A stretch of DNA of 64,000 nucleotides from Schizochytrium sp. CCTCC M209059 (GCA_000818945.1 KN805422.1:62001-126000), one strand, 5' to 3'; counted from the first letter of the stretch, positions 1-11,097 are shown. Numbers and translations: made by a program. The notes: generated by a model not told the origin, from the letters alone.

Positions 1-583
1 CTCATGGACGTCTTGCTTTCTTCGAGCCTTTTGGCCTCACTGATGCTTAGCGTGTGATAATTTGGCGGTTTCTTGAATTCGATCCATTCATGGATGGGCA
101 CCATGCGAAAAGGCTCGTTTGGATTGCTCTGCGGCGGCGGGATCATCATGTAGTACCGCGCCGACTGGCTCTCCAGCTGTCCGTGCAAGACGTTCTTTTT
201 TTTACGATCTGTCAAGACCCATCGGGTCTCCTTGCGCATCTTGTACTGACGCCGCCTTTTGAATGGGCGCGGATCATCGTCGTCATCCGGTTCACTTTCG
301 GAGCCTTTGTCCTCGCCAATTTCCTCGCCGCGAAGATGCACGGGCGCGGGCCACGCCTTGGTCCCAAAGGGTGGATAGGCAAGTGCCTTGCCTTCTTCGG
401 CGCTTAGCTGTCCCGCTTTGACAGCCTTTTCCATCTCGATCTTGGCGTACGGGAAGAGAGCATTGTAGTACTTTCGCGTTTCTGCAAAGGATGACCTCAC
501 CTCGAGCTCTGTGTACGCGGGCGCCTCCTTTTCGCCGGCGTCCCCGCCTCCACCAGCAGCGCCACCACCGCCACCGCCGCCGC

Positions 584-615
<32 letters not shown>

Positions 616-617
616 AT
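1..617 (-). CDS. Transcription initiation factor TFIIF alpha subunit (RAP74-like), 3' part outside window
   Basis: Large subunit of TFIIF, which works with RNA polymerase II in the nucleus during initiation and elongation. The reading frame opens at an ATG at 615-617 and runs off the left edge with no stop, so only about 205 N-terminal residues are present. After a poly-Ser/poly-Gly leader (AGC and GGC codons) come YYNALFPYAKIEMEKAV and an acidic/basic linker. The core then follows: KETRWVLTDRKKKNVLHGQL, SARYYMMIPPP, FRMVPIHEWIEF and YHTLSISEAKRLEE. This matches the order of the TFIIF-alpha N-terminal beta-barrel: a W-V-L strand, a tyrosine-rich 'YY' strand, then Pro-x-x-x-Trp-x-x-Phe followed by an 'SxxEA' helix. 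The Ser leader is a microsatellite and may vary in length. Recognised from the family pattern only. Confidence 0.75.
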
Positions 618-1334
618 GACGCCGTTGCCCGTGCAGAGCCTCGCGTCGCTTCCTCTCCGTCTAACGTTGCGTCTGCGGCTGCACGCGGCTGCGAGCGGTC
701 ACCACCGCCGCCGCACAGCACCGTCGTCTTCGCTCTCGTCGCGCTCGCCTGCGAATGGGCACGAAAGCGTTTTGTGTTTGTCTCGCGCGTCAAGGCCGAG
801 TAAGACTCAGACTCGAAAGCACAAGACAAGATCTCCCTTTCATCCCGTGTTATCTTTCACGCCGCAGAGCTTGAACATACATACGAGGCCTCTATACTGG
901 AATAAAGAAGAGACGATGCGCGTAACTCTGGGTACTAGTAGGTGGCCAAGGTTTGGAAAGCGACAAACAAGCAAGTATAAGCCTATCCTCTTTCTTATTA
1001 GTTTTGAGGTATGCTTCCGGTCAAGAGATCGTGCTCTTTGGGGGGTATTTTGAGCTCGGTTGCGGCGCTTTTCCTTGTGAAAGCAGGCGCGAGCGGTCAT
1101 TCATCAAAGCCAACGCTGAAATGAGCTCTCTTATATTGTCTTGAGACTGTAATTGAGCATAATTTTCACGGAGCGAGTCTGCATTCAGATAAGATTTTTA
1201 CAATGGCGTGACACATTATTCGCCATGTAACGTGCAATGTAGCGTGCAATGTAGCGTGCAATGTAGCGTGCAAAAGGGAGTAAAGGCATATGTATACGTA
1301 CGTTTATGTGAGAGTGAAGAAAAGAGAACAGAGC
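618..1334. other. Intergenic: TFIIF-alpha upstream region and bromodomain-gene 3' flank
   Basis: No gene seen. The left part should hold the promoter of the minus-strand TFIIF-alpha gene and the right part the 3' UTR of the bromodomain gene. Short frames on both strands are Arg/Ser/Pro-rich and look like shadows. A short tandem repeat lies at 1232-1276. Confidence 0.6.
1232..1276. repeat. 12-bp tandem repeat, unit GTGCAATGTAGC
   Basis: Three exact copies of GTGCAATGTAGC start at 1232, 1244 and 1256, followed by a partial fourth. It sits about 60 bp beyond the stop of the bromodomain gene. The TGCAAT core recurs upstream of the siroheme and nitrite reductase genes. Confidence 0.9.
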
Positions 1335-2696
1335 CTAACTTGCGTCAGTCCCATTGGCGTTTGCAGCAGCTGGCGCAGGGGCAGTTGACGCAGGTGCGGC
1401 CGGTGCAGTAGACTCCGAGGCAGCCACGTCCCCCACAGCCGGCGTAGCAGCCGGCGCAGCAATCGGCTCAACAGCAGCAGCAGGAACAGCAGGAACAGCA
1501 GCAGGAGCAGCAGCTGCAAGGACAGAGTCCGCAGAAGGAAGAATACTTGCTTCAGGCGCAATAGATGTTGGGGCAGTTGCAGGTTCAAGCGCTGGTTCGG
1601 GCTTTGGCTTCTTCGTGGGCTCGCCGGCGGCGTCTTTCATGGGGGTGTCGCCGCTCGCAGGCCGCTTGACGCCAGCAACAGTGCTGGATGCAGATGCGCT
1701 CTCGATTTTCGTTCGCGCAGGCCTGAGTGACTTGTTTTGTTCTGTAAACTGCTTGAGCATGGTCTCGAGACGGCGAAAGTTGGCGACATCGATACGGTCG
1801 ACAAGAATATCAACATCATCGCTGGCGCGTTTGCGCAGCGCAGATTCGCAGGTTTCCTCAATATTGATGATGAACTCACCGAGTTGGACCTCGTCTATCT
1901 CGTAAATGAGCCGGCAAAAGCCGGCGACCTCGGCCTGCGAAGGCGTCTTGCCGTACTTGCTACGATTTGGTGTGGCCCCGTTGTTGTTGTTACTGCTGCT
2001 ATTCGCGCCCGAGGGGTCGAGTTTCTTTGCCGCGCGCGAGAGGTCACGATCAAACTTGCGCTTCAGCTTGAGCGCCACCTTGTACAAGTCGGACCCATCC
2101 TGTGTGTTCCAAGCAAGGAGTAAGGCATTGGTTGATATGAGAGAGAGAGAAAGAGAGGGAGGGAGAGGTTGGTCAACCGATTGGTTGTTTGTTCGTTCGG
2201 TCGTTTGGTCGGACGTGTACGTCCGTATGAGGTCAGTCTTAGTTTGTTCTTTCATCTTTCACGCAAGCGTCGATCTTTCATAGTTTCTCTCAAGGCAAGA
2301 AGCAAAACGCAAACGTACCGCATTGTAGGCCATGCAATTGCTCCATATTAAGCGCATGTGACGCACAAAGTCGTCAAAGCTCGAGTACTTGTTCTTGTCC
2401 AGATTGGCTTTGATGGTACTGAGATCCATGGGCTCTTTAACAATCGTGGGATAGTCTGGTAGATCCCATTCTTTCCACAATACAGGCTCACGAAAAGGAT
2501 CTGTACATGATGGTTGCAAGTGACACAGGCAAGTAGGCAGGCAGGCACGTAGGCAGAAGAGGTTAGATATCTTGATTTGACTGACACTGATGTGAATGAA
2601 GCTCGCCAAGTACGTACCTGATTCCGGATCGTCGACAAACTTTTGCACAAGGCGATTGGCTTCGGCGCGCCAAAGCGCTTCATCCGGTTTGCCCAT
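1335..2696 (-). CDS. Bromodomain plus NET-domain (BET/GTE-like) chromatin protein, three exons
   Basis: Predicted nuclear acetyl-lysine reader. Model: complement of join(1335..2099, 2319..2500, 2618..2696), 341 aa. Exon 1 starts MGKPDEALW and ends in phase 1. Exon 2 carries DPFREPVLWKEWDLPDYP, KEPMDLSTIKANLDKNKY and NCMAYNA, that is the WPF/ZA loop region, the PMDL helix and the acetyl-lysine-binding Asn in 'AYN'. Exon 3 resumes DGSDLYKVALKLKRKFD and so completes helix C. Both introns have GTACGT-type donors and CAG acceptors, and splicing restores one continuous bromodomain, which supports the model. Exon 3 then has CRLIYEIDEVQLGEFI, DDVDILVDRID and FRRLETML, which resemble a NET domain, and an Ala/Pro/Glu-rich tail. 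A single bromodomain plus NET is the plant GTE arrangement rather than the double-bromodomain animal BET one. Domain order is seen directly; the NET call is less certain. Confidence 0.85.
2100..2318 (-). other. Intron 2 of bromodomain gene
   Basis: 219 bp, phase 0. Donor GTACGTTT, acceptor ACACAG. It contains a CT/GA-rich stretch around 2135-2170. Splicing joins ...CMAYNA to DGSDLYK. Confidence 0.8.
2501..2617 (-). other. Intron 1 of bromodomain gene
   Basis: 117 bp, phase 1. Donor GTACGT next to 2617, acceptor CAG ending at 2501. Splicing joins ...DPESG/D and PFREPV in frame. Confidence 0.8.
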
Positions 2697-5022
2697 AGTC
2701 GGTACCGCGTCGAGCACGAGCGGTAGTTGGAGCGCACTCGCGTCCTCGCCGCTCCGCTTTCCCCCCCCCCTTTGCCTGCCACTGGCTTCGCGCGACGACG
2801 TGCGCCGGCTGGCGAAGCGCGAGGGCGCGACAGGAAGGGAGAACGAAAGCTTTGCTTGGGATCGCACCCACTCCCGCGGGCGCGCGCGAGAAGGCGGGCG
2901 GGCGGGTGGGCGGGCGGCGAGACTGCGTGTCTGCCTTGCCTGCTGCCGGTTTTTGTCCAATGATGCCAAACGACGACTACATAGCTATTGTCTAAGACAG
3001 TCCTATCAACGCCGAGTCAAAGCAGCTTATTCATGGATATTCTTCATGATCCGTAATAAATCCTTGCTCAAATAGAGTTTCCTTTCTTTTCTTGTTGGAT
3101 TCATAATATTCTTCATCAAAGTGAAAAATCCGTATTATCCTATGAGAGTGCGCGTCCCCACAGCCGGGGTTTCTCGTGGTTATACGGTGTTTGTCGTACA
3201 TTGTCTGCACGTGCTCGTCAAAGACGCGAGGGAACGAGGATGAACGACGCGTTTCGTCTGGCTAGCTGACTGGCTGGTGGCTGATGCAGACGGTCTGCAT
3301 CTCCATGGACGCCGTGCTTTTTCCGAGGAATTTTTTTTTCTTCCCCCTCCAAGGTCCTCACGGTCATTATCGATTATTGGCTCGAGAAAAGGAGAATTTT
3401 CCTCTTGCCAACGCTCTGACGCCGCTGCCGACTGCGAGGACTCGTCAAAAAGAGTCTCTTGTTCTTTCGTTTTCCCCGACTTTGCGTTCGTTGGCCTGCC
3501 ATCATCATTATCAGCAGCAGCAGCAGCAGCAGCAGCCCATCAACAAAAACTGCGCAAAGGCCAAACGAGCACGGTCTCTCCGCCGCGTAGTTGTACCGCT
3601 ACGTTTCGCGGCTCTTCATTTCATGCCTCGGAAGTCGGTGGACACGGCCGGGTCGTCGGAGTTTGGCTATGTTGGCTGGCTATGTTGGCTGGCTGGCTGG
3701 CTGGCCGGCCGGCCGCGTTTATGCGGTTTGCTCGCAATTCCCCCGCATGATAACTTTGAAGCCCTGGAGTCGATGAAGCTCGAGAAACATGCTCTCTCCA
3801 CGGCGCGAATAGTGAGCCAGCCACCAGGGCGGGTTACGATCTCCGCGCCGGGCCATCTGACGATTCAGCTGTTCGTGCTCAAATATGCCGGTCGGCTAGC
3901 CTCAGCCAGCTCCAGTTCCAGCGCAGCAAGTTTGCACAGCGAAATGAGAGAACTGATTGCAAAGAATAGACGACTTCTCCACATACGTACGTACATCCTC
4001 AGAACTGCTCGCCAAACCACCAGCACTTGATTGAGAGTGAGTGACCTGCCTGAAGATGCCAGGCCTGAGCCTTTTCTCCCTTCATGTTGTTCTCGAGTAG
4101 CGTCTTATCTTATTTTGTTCTGTCTTGGTTTGTTCTTTCTTCCACTTGTAGTGTCTTGTCTTGTGCGAGGCGCCGACAGTCAGGCTGGGTATTGTCGTTG
4201 AGATGTCGCTGGTCGTCGGTCTTTGCGGGCTTTTGCTTGCATTCGCCGACAACAAAACTTCTGCTGTGTACGTCCACGCCGCGGTCAAACGGGCACATGC
4301 AGCTCTCCAACTCGTCCGAGTCCGAGAAACTCTTTTCGCTCGCTTGGTCTGAATAAATGACTCGACCGGATCCGAAGTTGTACGAGCAATGTAGTGTAGG
4401 CAGGCACTCGCTCGCCCGTTGGCTAGGATTTCCTTTTTCCGTGCGTCCCACGGCGAGCAACATCGACCCACTCCCTCCGCGTTCCTCCCTCCCCCCTAAA
4501 GAAAACGGCAGATCGCGCTTGCGAACGAGCTGGAATCGAGGCTCCCCTTGGTATAAAAGATTGTGGTGGTGGCGGTGGTGGTGATCGTGGTGGTGACGGT
4601 TGAGAGAAGAACCCCCGCAGATGATCCAGGCACTACAAGGCTCATCCGCGCTGCGCCAGCCACCATGTGCAGGTAGTTGGGCCGCTGCGTGACATTTATT
4701 TCTTTCAGACTGCCAGTCAGCCAGAAAAGCACAAGCACTGATCGCATGCATGCATCGCAGTGCAGCGAGGAATCCAGCCCCGGCGGGGCGCCATTCCGGC
4801 GAGTTCTGGCGGGTTCCGCCTAGTTCTGCACGCGCGGCGGCGTGCGCAGCTTGCTTCACGGAAGAACGCGCGCGAGAACGGCTGGAACGGGTCCCTGTAG
4901 TGCCGAGTTGAAAAAAAAGAAAAGACAACAAGACAGGACAAAGGAAAGAGAAGGAAAAAGAAAAGAAAAGGAATGGAAAGGGGAGGAAAAGGAGGACAAG
5001 CGCCGGAAAAAGAAAAGACAAC

Positions 5023-5055
<33 letters not shown>

Positions 5056-5276
5056 GTGACGCCGGCGAGGACGATTTCGAGACTCGCGGCGAAGAAGGCG
5101 GAGAAGCAGGCGGAGAAGAAGGCACGGCGCACGGAGGGCGCGTCGAGGCCGGGCTGCTGCTGTTTGTTATTACTCGTTCGTAGAAAAGCTGCTTCAAGGA
5201 CAAGTCGCCTCCCGGCAGAGAAGAGGAGGATGTGCAAGCTAAGGAACTTGAAGGGCAAGACCGCCATGGCATGCGT

Positions 5277-5280
5277 GCAT

Positions 5281-5335
<55 letters not shown>

Positions 5336-5337
5336 CG
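5277..5337. repeat. (ACGC)n microsatellite
   Basis: About 15 uninterrupted ACGC units. Similar arrays occur near 5918, 36590, 37370 and inside the chorismate mutase intron at 60159. Confidence 0.95.
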
Positions 5338-6290
5338 TAAAAGTGGACGCTGGCTTGGCGAGAGGAGAGAGGACACTGGGGAGAGACGGGATCGAGAAAA
5401 GCGGAGAACCGGGATACGCATGCATGACGCGGAGAAGAAAAGAAGGCTCGAACTCGAGGCGGGATGTGCGGCGGTCGGTCCTCGCATGATGCCTTCAAGT
5501 TGATTGACGGTGAGGTTGACTCGACTCGAGTCGGGTCGAATCGATCGCAATGCGTGCGAGGCCCGGCTGGCTGGCCAGAGGCGAAAGCAGCGACGAGCAT
5601 CGCGACGAAGGGAGCCTGCGAAGCAAGTCTACGCTATGATGCGGCCGCTCCCCGGTGGCTGGGAGAACCCCTGCGCACTGTGATCGACCACGGAGGCCGG
5701 GCGGCCACGCCTCTCGACACCTATCTTGATCTTTTCCTTCCTCCTCCTCCTCCTCTGCGGCGGACTCGTAGCGCCGCACCGCAGCTGTTCTGCAGGACCA
5801 ACCTGAATTTGCGACGCGCATGCACGCCCGTGCGCTCGCCTGCTCGTAGTTTTAGCGGACAGACCACGCCGCAGCATCGTGCAGAAGGCGGACGTCCAAC
5901 GGCGTGAGGTCTGCGAGCACGCACGCACGCACGCACGCACGCAAGCAAGCAAGCAAGCTAGCGAGCGTGCTAGCTCGCAGGAGACCTCGAATCCTCGCTC
6001 GCTCGCTCGCTCGTGCATTCGTCCTTGGCCATTCCTCCGCTCCGCATCCCGCCCTCATCCCCTCCGTGCTGTGCGTCTTGCGCCAGAGCCGCGCCCAGCC
6101 GCGCCAAGCCGCGCCAAGCCGAAGCAAACCGCCAAGCCCAGGCCCAGCCTGCGAGGTCTGCTGCGTCGAGTGAGCCGCCGGAAACGAGGCCAGAGAGCAG
6201 GAAAGCCAAGAGCGCCCTCTGCGCTCAGACGCGCGCCGGCCGCCGCCGTCTCCGCGCCGGCGGGCCGTGCGCGTCTGCCGCCCGTGGGGC

Positions 6291-6641
6291 NNNNNNNNNN
6301 NNNNNNNNNNNNNNNNNNNNNNNNNNNNNNNNNNNNNNNNNNNNNNNNNNNNNNNNNNNNNNNNNNNNNNNNNNNNNNNNNNNNNNNNNNNNNNNNNNNN
6401 NNNNNNNNNNNNNNNNNNNNNNNNNNNNNNNNNNNNNNNNNNNNNNNNNNNNNNNNNNNNNNNNNNNNNNNNNNNNNNNNNNNNNNNNNNNNNNNNNNNN
6501 NNNNNNNNNNNNNNNNNNNNNNNNNNNNNNNNNNNNNNNNNNNNNNNNNNNNNNNNNNNNNNNNNNNNNNNNNNNNNNNNNNNNNNNNNNNNNNNNNNNN
6601 NNNNNNNNNNNNNNNNNNNNNNNNNNNNNNNNNNNNNNNNN
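6291..6641. other. Assembly gap (351 N)
   Basis: Undetermined bases flanked by extremely GC-rich sequence, which probably caused the gap. Frames crossing it are meaningless. Confidence 1.
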
Positions 6642-7103
6642 CAGCCTGCGGCGCGCGGGGGAGCGCGCGGCCGGCTCGGGCGCGGCGCGGCGCGAGCCGC
6701 CCGCACCCTAACAGTCGGGCGACTGACTGTTCGTGCCAGGACCAGCGGCGAGAGCGCGAACCCGGCCAGGCGAGGCAACCCGACCCTCTGCACGGGCACT
6801 CCGCGGCCACGGACGCTTACTTGAGCGGGGCAGACCCCGACGTAGAACGCCTGACGAGGCGGACGTTGTGAAGAAGACCAAGGAGGAGGAAACCGATTTG
6901 GCTTGCTTGCTTGCTTGCTTGCTTGGGAACGAGGGAGTGAGTGAGTGAGTGAGTTGAGTTGAGTTGTCAACAACGTGTCCTCAAAACCTCTCGGGAACAC
7001 CTTCGTCCACGTGCTCGTGTTCAGCATTGCAACGACGAGGACGCGCAAGAGCCCAAGCAAGTTCTGAAGGTCTCCCTTTACCCAGAATTCGCGAATAGGA
7101 ATT

Positions 7104-8696
7104 ATGATTGGCGGCGACGCGCGTGGGAATGTGAACGCCCCCGGCGCCAACGTTATGATTATGGATGACGGTTCCGGGCAAGGCCATCACGGCGGAGTCA
7201 TGGGCGGAGGCATGGGTGGCGGACATCCAAGCATGCACCACAAGGGTGGCGTCATGCACCACACTGCAATGGCCGAATCTGCAACCTCCGCCGCCGCAGC
7301 CGCACCCCTGCCCCAGAGCCTGCCCTCGCTCAAGGCACCCGAAGGCGAAGACATTGAGCGCGTCGGCCGCGTTAGCATCGCGGGCCACTCGCCAAAAACA
7401 TGGCTTATGAGCAGCGTCGACACCAACGGTATCACCATCGCTGTACAGTGGCACGGAAAGACCAAGACGCTGTCGGACCCTGGTGACCCCTGGGGCCACT
7501 CGACCGGGCAGAACAGTGACCTCGTCTCCGACGTTGACGTCGCCGTCACGCTGGAGCGCTTCGAAGTCGAGCAGAACTTTGTGCGCACACCCAGCCAAAG
7601 CTTGACTGACAAATTTAAGGCCATTCCGCTAGTATCTCTGCAACCATCGCGAGGCTATTTCTTCGAACTCATCTCTTTGAAACCGCGCAACGCGTCGAGA
7701 ATCACATTCAAGAACAACCACAACGGTCACCAAAATCGCCTTATTGTCCGTCTCACCTACACGCTCATTCTCCGCGGACGCGGCATCGGCATCACACAGT
7801 CGATCGCAACCAACCTCGTTGAAGTTCACACCAAGAATAGATATATCGGCTCTGACGAAATGTCCCGCTTTCGCAGGGACTACATGGCCAACCTCGCCAC
7901 GATCAAGAAAACTTGCGAGGGCGTGAACCGAAACATTCCCGTAAAGGTGACCTCGTATCTCGCGGGCCTCTTTGCTGCGGAGGACGAGCTTTGGCAGGCG
8001 TATTGCAAGTCTCGCGCAAAACAAAAGCACGTCAAAGCACGGGAGCTTAATCGCAAGACGCGCAAGCGGGCCATGATTGGCTACATGGGCGATCAAACCA
8101 TTCCTCCCGTCAACCCTTCCATCATGTCTCATCAACATTCAAATGTTGTCAACAGTCTCCTCGAACATCATCACCAGCAGCAGCAGCACACGCAGCATCA
8201 CCAACAACAACCGCAACACCATCATCTTCTCCACCACCAACACCAGCAGCAACAACAACAACACCACCATCATCAGCAACAACACCACCATCAGCACCAG
8301 CAGCAACAACACCACCACTTGCAACAACAACACCACCACCAACAGCACCAGCAGCAACACCGTCAGCACCACCTCCATCACGCCTCCTCGTCACAAGACC
8401 TGGACTCTTCCTCCCTCGAGATTGGCCGTGGCCACATGTCGCATGACTCGCACGTGCAAGGCGGCGGCCACAACGAAGGGGATAAGTCACCCGATGTTTC
8501 CATTATGTCAACGGCCCATGGCGCTGCGCTAAGCCTTCCTGTGCTCACCGAGTTCTCCGAAAAGTTTACAAATACAATGGAGGAAATGTCCATGAAGCTG
8601 AACGGCCTCGATCGACGTATGCAGCATGCCCTCGGCAGACTTGCCTACCTCGAAGAAAATTTAGAGCACGGTAAGGCCAAACGCGTGCGCACCTAG
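7104..8696 (+). CDS. Unrecognised His/Gln-rich protein, possible DNA-binding beta-fold protein
   Basis: 530 aa from ATG 7104. I do not recognise the family. Residues about 75-330 form a compositionally normal region rich in predicted beta strands (RVSIAGHSPKTWLMSS, ITIAVQWHG, YFFELISLKP, RITFKNNHNG, RLIVRLTYTLILRGRG, IATNLVEVHTKNRYIG), followed by a basic helix-like stretch (KQKHVKARELNRKTRKRAM). Residues about 350-430 are almost only His and Gln. The C-terminus has a short heptad-like helix (FSEKFTNTMEEMSMKLNGLD) and ends in KAKRVRT. The strand-rich core ending in a loop with Arg/Lys and a basic tail resembles p53-like or Ndt80-like immunoglobulin-fold transcription factors in general shape, but I see no diagnostic motif, so this is inference only. 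Intronless; the start could also be the Met at about residue 18. Confidence 0.7.
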   Translation: MIGGDARGNVNAPGANVMIMDDGSGQGHHGGVMGGGMGGGHPSMHHKGGVMHHTAMAESATSAAAAAPLPQSLPSLKAPEGEDIERVGRVSIAGHSPKTWLMSSVDTNGITIAVQWHGKTKTLSDPGDPWGHSTGQNSDLVSDVDVAVTLERFEVEQNFVRTPSQSLTDKFKAIPLVSLQPSRGYFFELISLKPRNASRITFKNNHNGHQNRLIVRLTYTLILRGRGIGITQSIATNLVEVHTKNRYIGSDEMSRFRRDYMANLATIKKTCEGVNRNIPVKVTSYLAGLFAAEDELWQAYCKSRAKQKHVKARELNRKTRKRAMIGYMGDQTIPPVNPSIMSHQHSNVVNSLLEHHHQQQQHTQHHQQQPQHHHLLHHQHQQQQQQHHHHQQQHHHQHQQQQHHHLQQQHHHQQHQQQHRQHHLHHASSSQDLDSSSLEIGRGHMSHDSHVQGGGHNEGDKSPDVSIMSTAHGAALSLPVLTEFSEKFTNTMEEMSMKLNGLDRRMQHALGRLAYLEENLEHGKAKRVRT

Positions 8697-9291
8697 ACCC
8701 GATTTACCCGCACCTGATTTGACTGCTCGAGGAGGTCAGCATGAATTTATGTAGTTGCACGATCGTCATGTCTGAGATCTCGCTCGCTCATTCGTCCGCT
8801 CATCTGATAGATACGCACAAACAGACAGACCCTGCTAGGGAGGGACTGCCTGGCCGGCTGGCTGGCTATCCAGCTGGCGGGCGAACGGAACTGGCCTGAC
8901 AAGAGATCCATTACTTCTTTTTATCTAAGGCATCTGACTTTTTTAAGCGACATCCCAGACAACCTGTTTGCCTTTGCTTGTTCTCAATCCGTTTCTCTTG
9001 CTGAAAAAGCCCTTGCATAAAGTGAAAGGAAGTGATTTGACGGGAAGCGTCGTTGAGTCAAACTTGTGCATAGGTATCAGCCGACAACGGAAGATGTCCT
9101 GCGGGCATCAACGACATAGATGCGTCATTTTTATTTTTTTATTTCAAAGTCCTGTTTGTAGCTTTGAATTTGCGAACTTTCAGCTTCAAAAAATTGCGAA
9201 AAATACAGTTGAATACTTTGTGTGCCTTGCATCTACACCGCTCTTTTCTTCTAGTAGATTCTTGTCACTGCGCCTGGACCTGCGCCTAGGT
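8697..9291. other. Intergenic between convergent genes
   Basis: 3' flanks of the His/Gln-rich gene (plus) and of the DDX52 gene (minus). The sequence is more AT-rich than its surroundings, with T-runs near 9125-9145. No gene seen. Confidence 0.6.
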
Positions 9292-11097
9292 TTAGGCATC
9301 AGACTCCGACTTCTTTGACGCATGGTTTTTAAGGGGACGCTTCTTGTCGTCACGGCTTGCGCCGTCCTTGGAGGCCATTTTTCGCCGCTTCTTGGCCGAG
9401 GGCCGCGACGAAATTGCCGCCCGTTTCGGTGGTCGCTGCTGCATCGCCTTACGCTCGTTTGAAGAAGGCTTGCGCAGCTTGAGCATCCAATCTGGGACCT
9501 CGCAGCCCGACAATCGCATCACATTCGCAATAGGTCGCAAAAGCTCAATATCATCGTGCGTGAAAAACGTGTACGCTTTGCCAAGCTGATTTGCGCGGCC
9601 CGTGCGGCCAATGCGGTGCACATAACTGACAGCAGAAGTAGGAAAATCATAATTGACGACGCATCGGACGCCCTTGAAGTCGATGCCGCGGCCCAGAAGC
9701 TCCGTGCAGATGAGAATCCAAACCTGACCCGCGCGGAAGCGGCGCACCACATCATCTCGCTGCTGCTGCGTACGGTCCGAGTGAATCGCGTCAATCTTGT
9801 AGCCATCGTAGACGAGCTCCTCGAAAAGCTGCTGGGCGCGCTCCTTGGTCTGCACAAAAATAAGCGTCGGGGGCGTCAGCTCTCCGTCCTGGATGAGCTG
9901 TTTTAGACCGGTCATTTTCCCGTTTTCTTGCCCTGCAAAAATGAGCTTCTGGTCAATTGTGGAGGCGCCAGCGTTTTTCGTGCCCACAACGACCTCAACG
10001 GGGTCGCGCAACACGCTCTGCGCCAGTTCTTCGATCTGGGGGGGCATAGTGGCGCTCACCATGACGCGCTGCGTTTCAGGCCCGCACGCATTGATAATTT
10101 CGTCGACATGTTCCAAGAATCCCATTTCAAAGAGCTTGTCCGCCTCGTCGAGCACCAAGTAGTGAACCGTCGACAAGTCGACACGCTTCTCAGCCACCAT
10201 CGCCGCCAGACGCTCAGGAGTCGTTACGAGCGCGTCGAAGCGCCCCGGCGACTTGATGCCCTTGCGCAAAAGCGCTGCGCGTAGACCCTTGATGCCGAGC
10301 GCAAGTTTTTCGAACTCGCGCACAATCTGCGCAGCGAGCTCGCGAGTTGGCGCAATGATCAATCCCTCTGGCCCACGCACCTTGGTGGGCCGTGTTCGTA
10401 GTCGCATCAACATGGGTAGCAAGAACGCAGCCGTCTTACCAGAACCGGTGGGCGCACAACCTAGCAGATCACGACCCGCGAGAAGGGCCGGTAGCGACTC
10501 CATCTGAATCGCCGTCGGTTCGGTATACCGGCTGCGCTCGACGTTATCGCAAATCGTTTGCGCGCGTTCTCTAAGCGCGGGGCCTGCTGCCGCCGCTCCA
10601 GCCTGCAAGCCGGCAACTGAAAAGCTCAACATGGGATCGCGCACATCTGACCCGCGCACCTTGATGCGCATGCGTTTACGCAGAGCGCGCACCTCGCTCA
10701 CGGAGAGTTTGTCGGCGTCAGCATCAGCGTTCGCGTCAGCAACAGCCTTTTCAGTCTCGGCCTCCTCGATGCGATCGTCGTCCTCGTCAGAGTCGGCGTG
10801 GGCCTTAATTTTTGTTTCATCCTTGCGTTTTGCCTCGGATTTCTTGCTGCTCTGCTTTTTTGACGTAGCTGCGGCAGTTTTGGCGGGACCTGCCGCAAAG
10901 AAATCGAGGGCGCTCTTGCGCTTGTTGTCGCCCTTCTTTGCCGCTCCAGAATTTGGTTCGATCTTTGATTTATCGTTGTCGACACGTGGCCTTTTGCGCA
11001 TTACGTCCAACGCCAGCGCATTCGCGTTCTTATCGAACTTGAGCCCGCCCACGAGGCTCGAGAAGACGTCCTCCGTCAGGGACCGGGGCCCTGACAT
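9292..11097 (-). CDS. DEAD-box RNA helicase of the ROK1/DDX52 family (ribosome biogenesis)
   Basis: 601 aa starting at the ATG at 11095-11097 (MSGPRSLTEDVF). The open frame continues upstream but is low-complexity and lacks family similarity. Helicase motifs are complete and in order: Q motif (YTEPTAIQMESLPAL), APTGSGKT, PTRELAAQ, TTPERL, DEAD, SAT, IFVQTKERAQ, TELLGRGIDFKGV and HRIGRTGRA. The N-terminal 'DVFSSLVGGLKFD' and 'LDFF' elements and the stretch KVRGSDVRDPMLSF before the core are ROK1/DDX52 features, as is GIDFKGVRCVVNYDFPTS. In yeast Rok1 acts in the nucleolus on 18S rRNA processing; the role here is by family. Both tails are Lys-rich. It lies divergently from the PLP enzyme gene with about 0.7 kb between starts. 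Confidence 0.92.
   Translation of the reverse strand: MSGPRSLTEDVFSSLVGGLKFDKNANALALDVMRKRPRVDNDKSKIEPNSGAAKKGDNKRKSALDFFAAGPAKTAAATSKKQSSKKSEAKRKDETKIKAHADSDEDDDRIEEAETEKAVADANADADADKLSVSEVRALRKRMRIKVRGSDVRDPMLSFSVAGLQAGAAAAGPALRERAQTICDNVERSRYTEPTAIQMESLPALLAGRDLLGCAPTGSGKTAAFLLPMLMRLRTRPTKVRGPEGLIIAPTRELAAQIVREFEKLALGIKGLRAALLRKGIKSPGRFDALVTTPERLAAMVAEKRVDLSTVHYLVLDEADKLFEMGFLEHVDEIINACGPETQRVMVSATMPPQIEELAQSVLRDPVEVVVGTKNAGASTIDQKLIFAGQENGKMTGLKQLIQDGELTPPTLIFVQTKERAQQLFEELVYDGYKIDAIHSDRTQQQRDDVVRRFRAGQVWILICTELLGRGIDFKGVRCVVNYDFPTSAVSYVHRIGRTGRANQLGKAYTFFTHDDIELLRPIANVMRLSGCEVPDWMLKLRKPSSNERKAMQQRPPKRAAISSRPSAKKRRKMASKDGASRDDKKRPLKNHASKKSESDA

Larger units (their letters stand above)
2697..7103. 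other. 4.4-kb repeat-rich spacer without a recognisable gene
   Basis: Long frames here (minus strand 4110-5600; plus strand 3284-4030) translate to Ser/Cys/Arg-rich low-complexity sequence with no domain, and overlap one another on both strands, so I do not call them. The stretch holds AGC runs (about 3509-3537 and 5022-5055), CTGG runs (about 3680-3715), an ACGC array (5277-5337), mixed ACGC/AAGC at about 5918-5960, CTTG and GAGT runs at about 6897-6960, and an assembly gap. The left end should include the bromodomain promoter and the right end the promoter of the next gene. Confidence 0.6.

Noticed and set aside
5277..5337. Regular array that could be mistaken for a CRISPR or minisatellite system
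   Set aside because: Plain (ACGC)n microsatellite without spacers, in a eukaryotic genome.
4110..5600. 496-codon minus-strand frame
   Set aside because: Translation is Cys/Arg/Ser/Phe low complexity read from AGC, AAAG and ACGC microsatellites; no domain, and competing frames on the other strand.
6013..6871. Frames spanning the 351-N gap
   Set aside because: They exist only because N codons are read as X.
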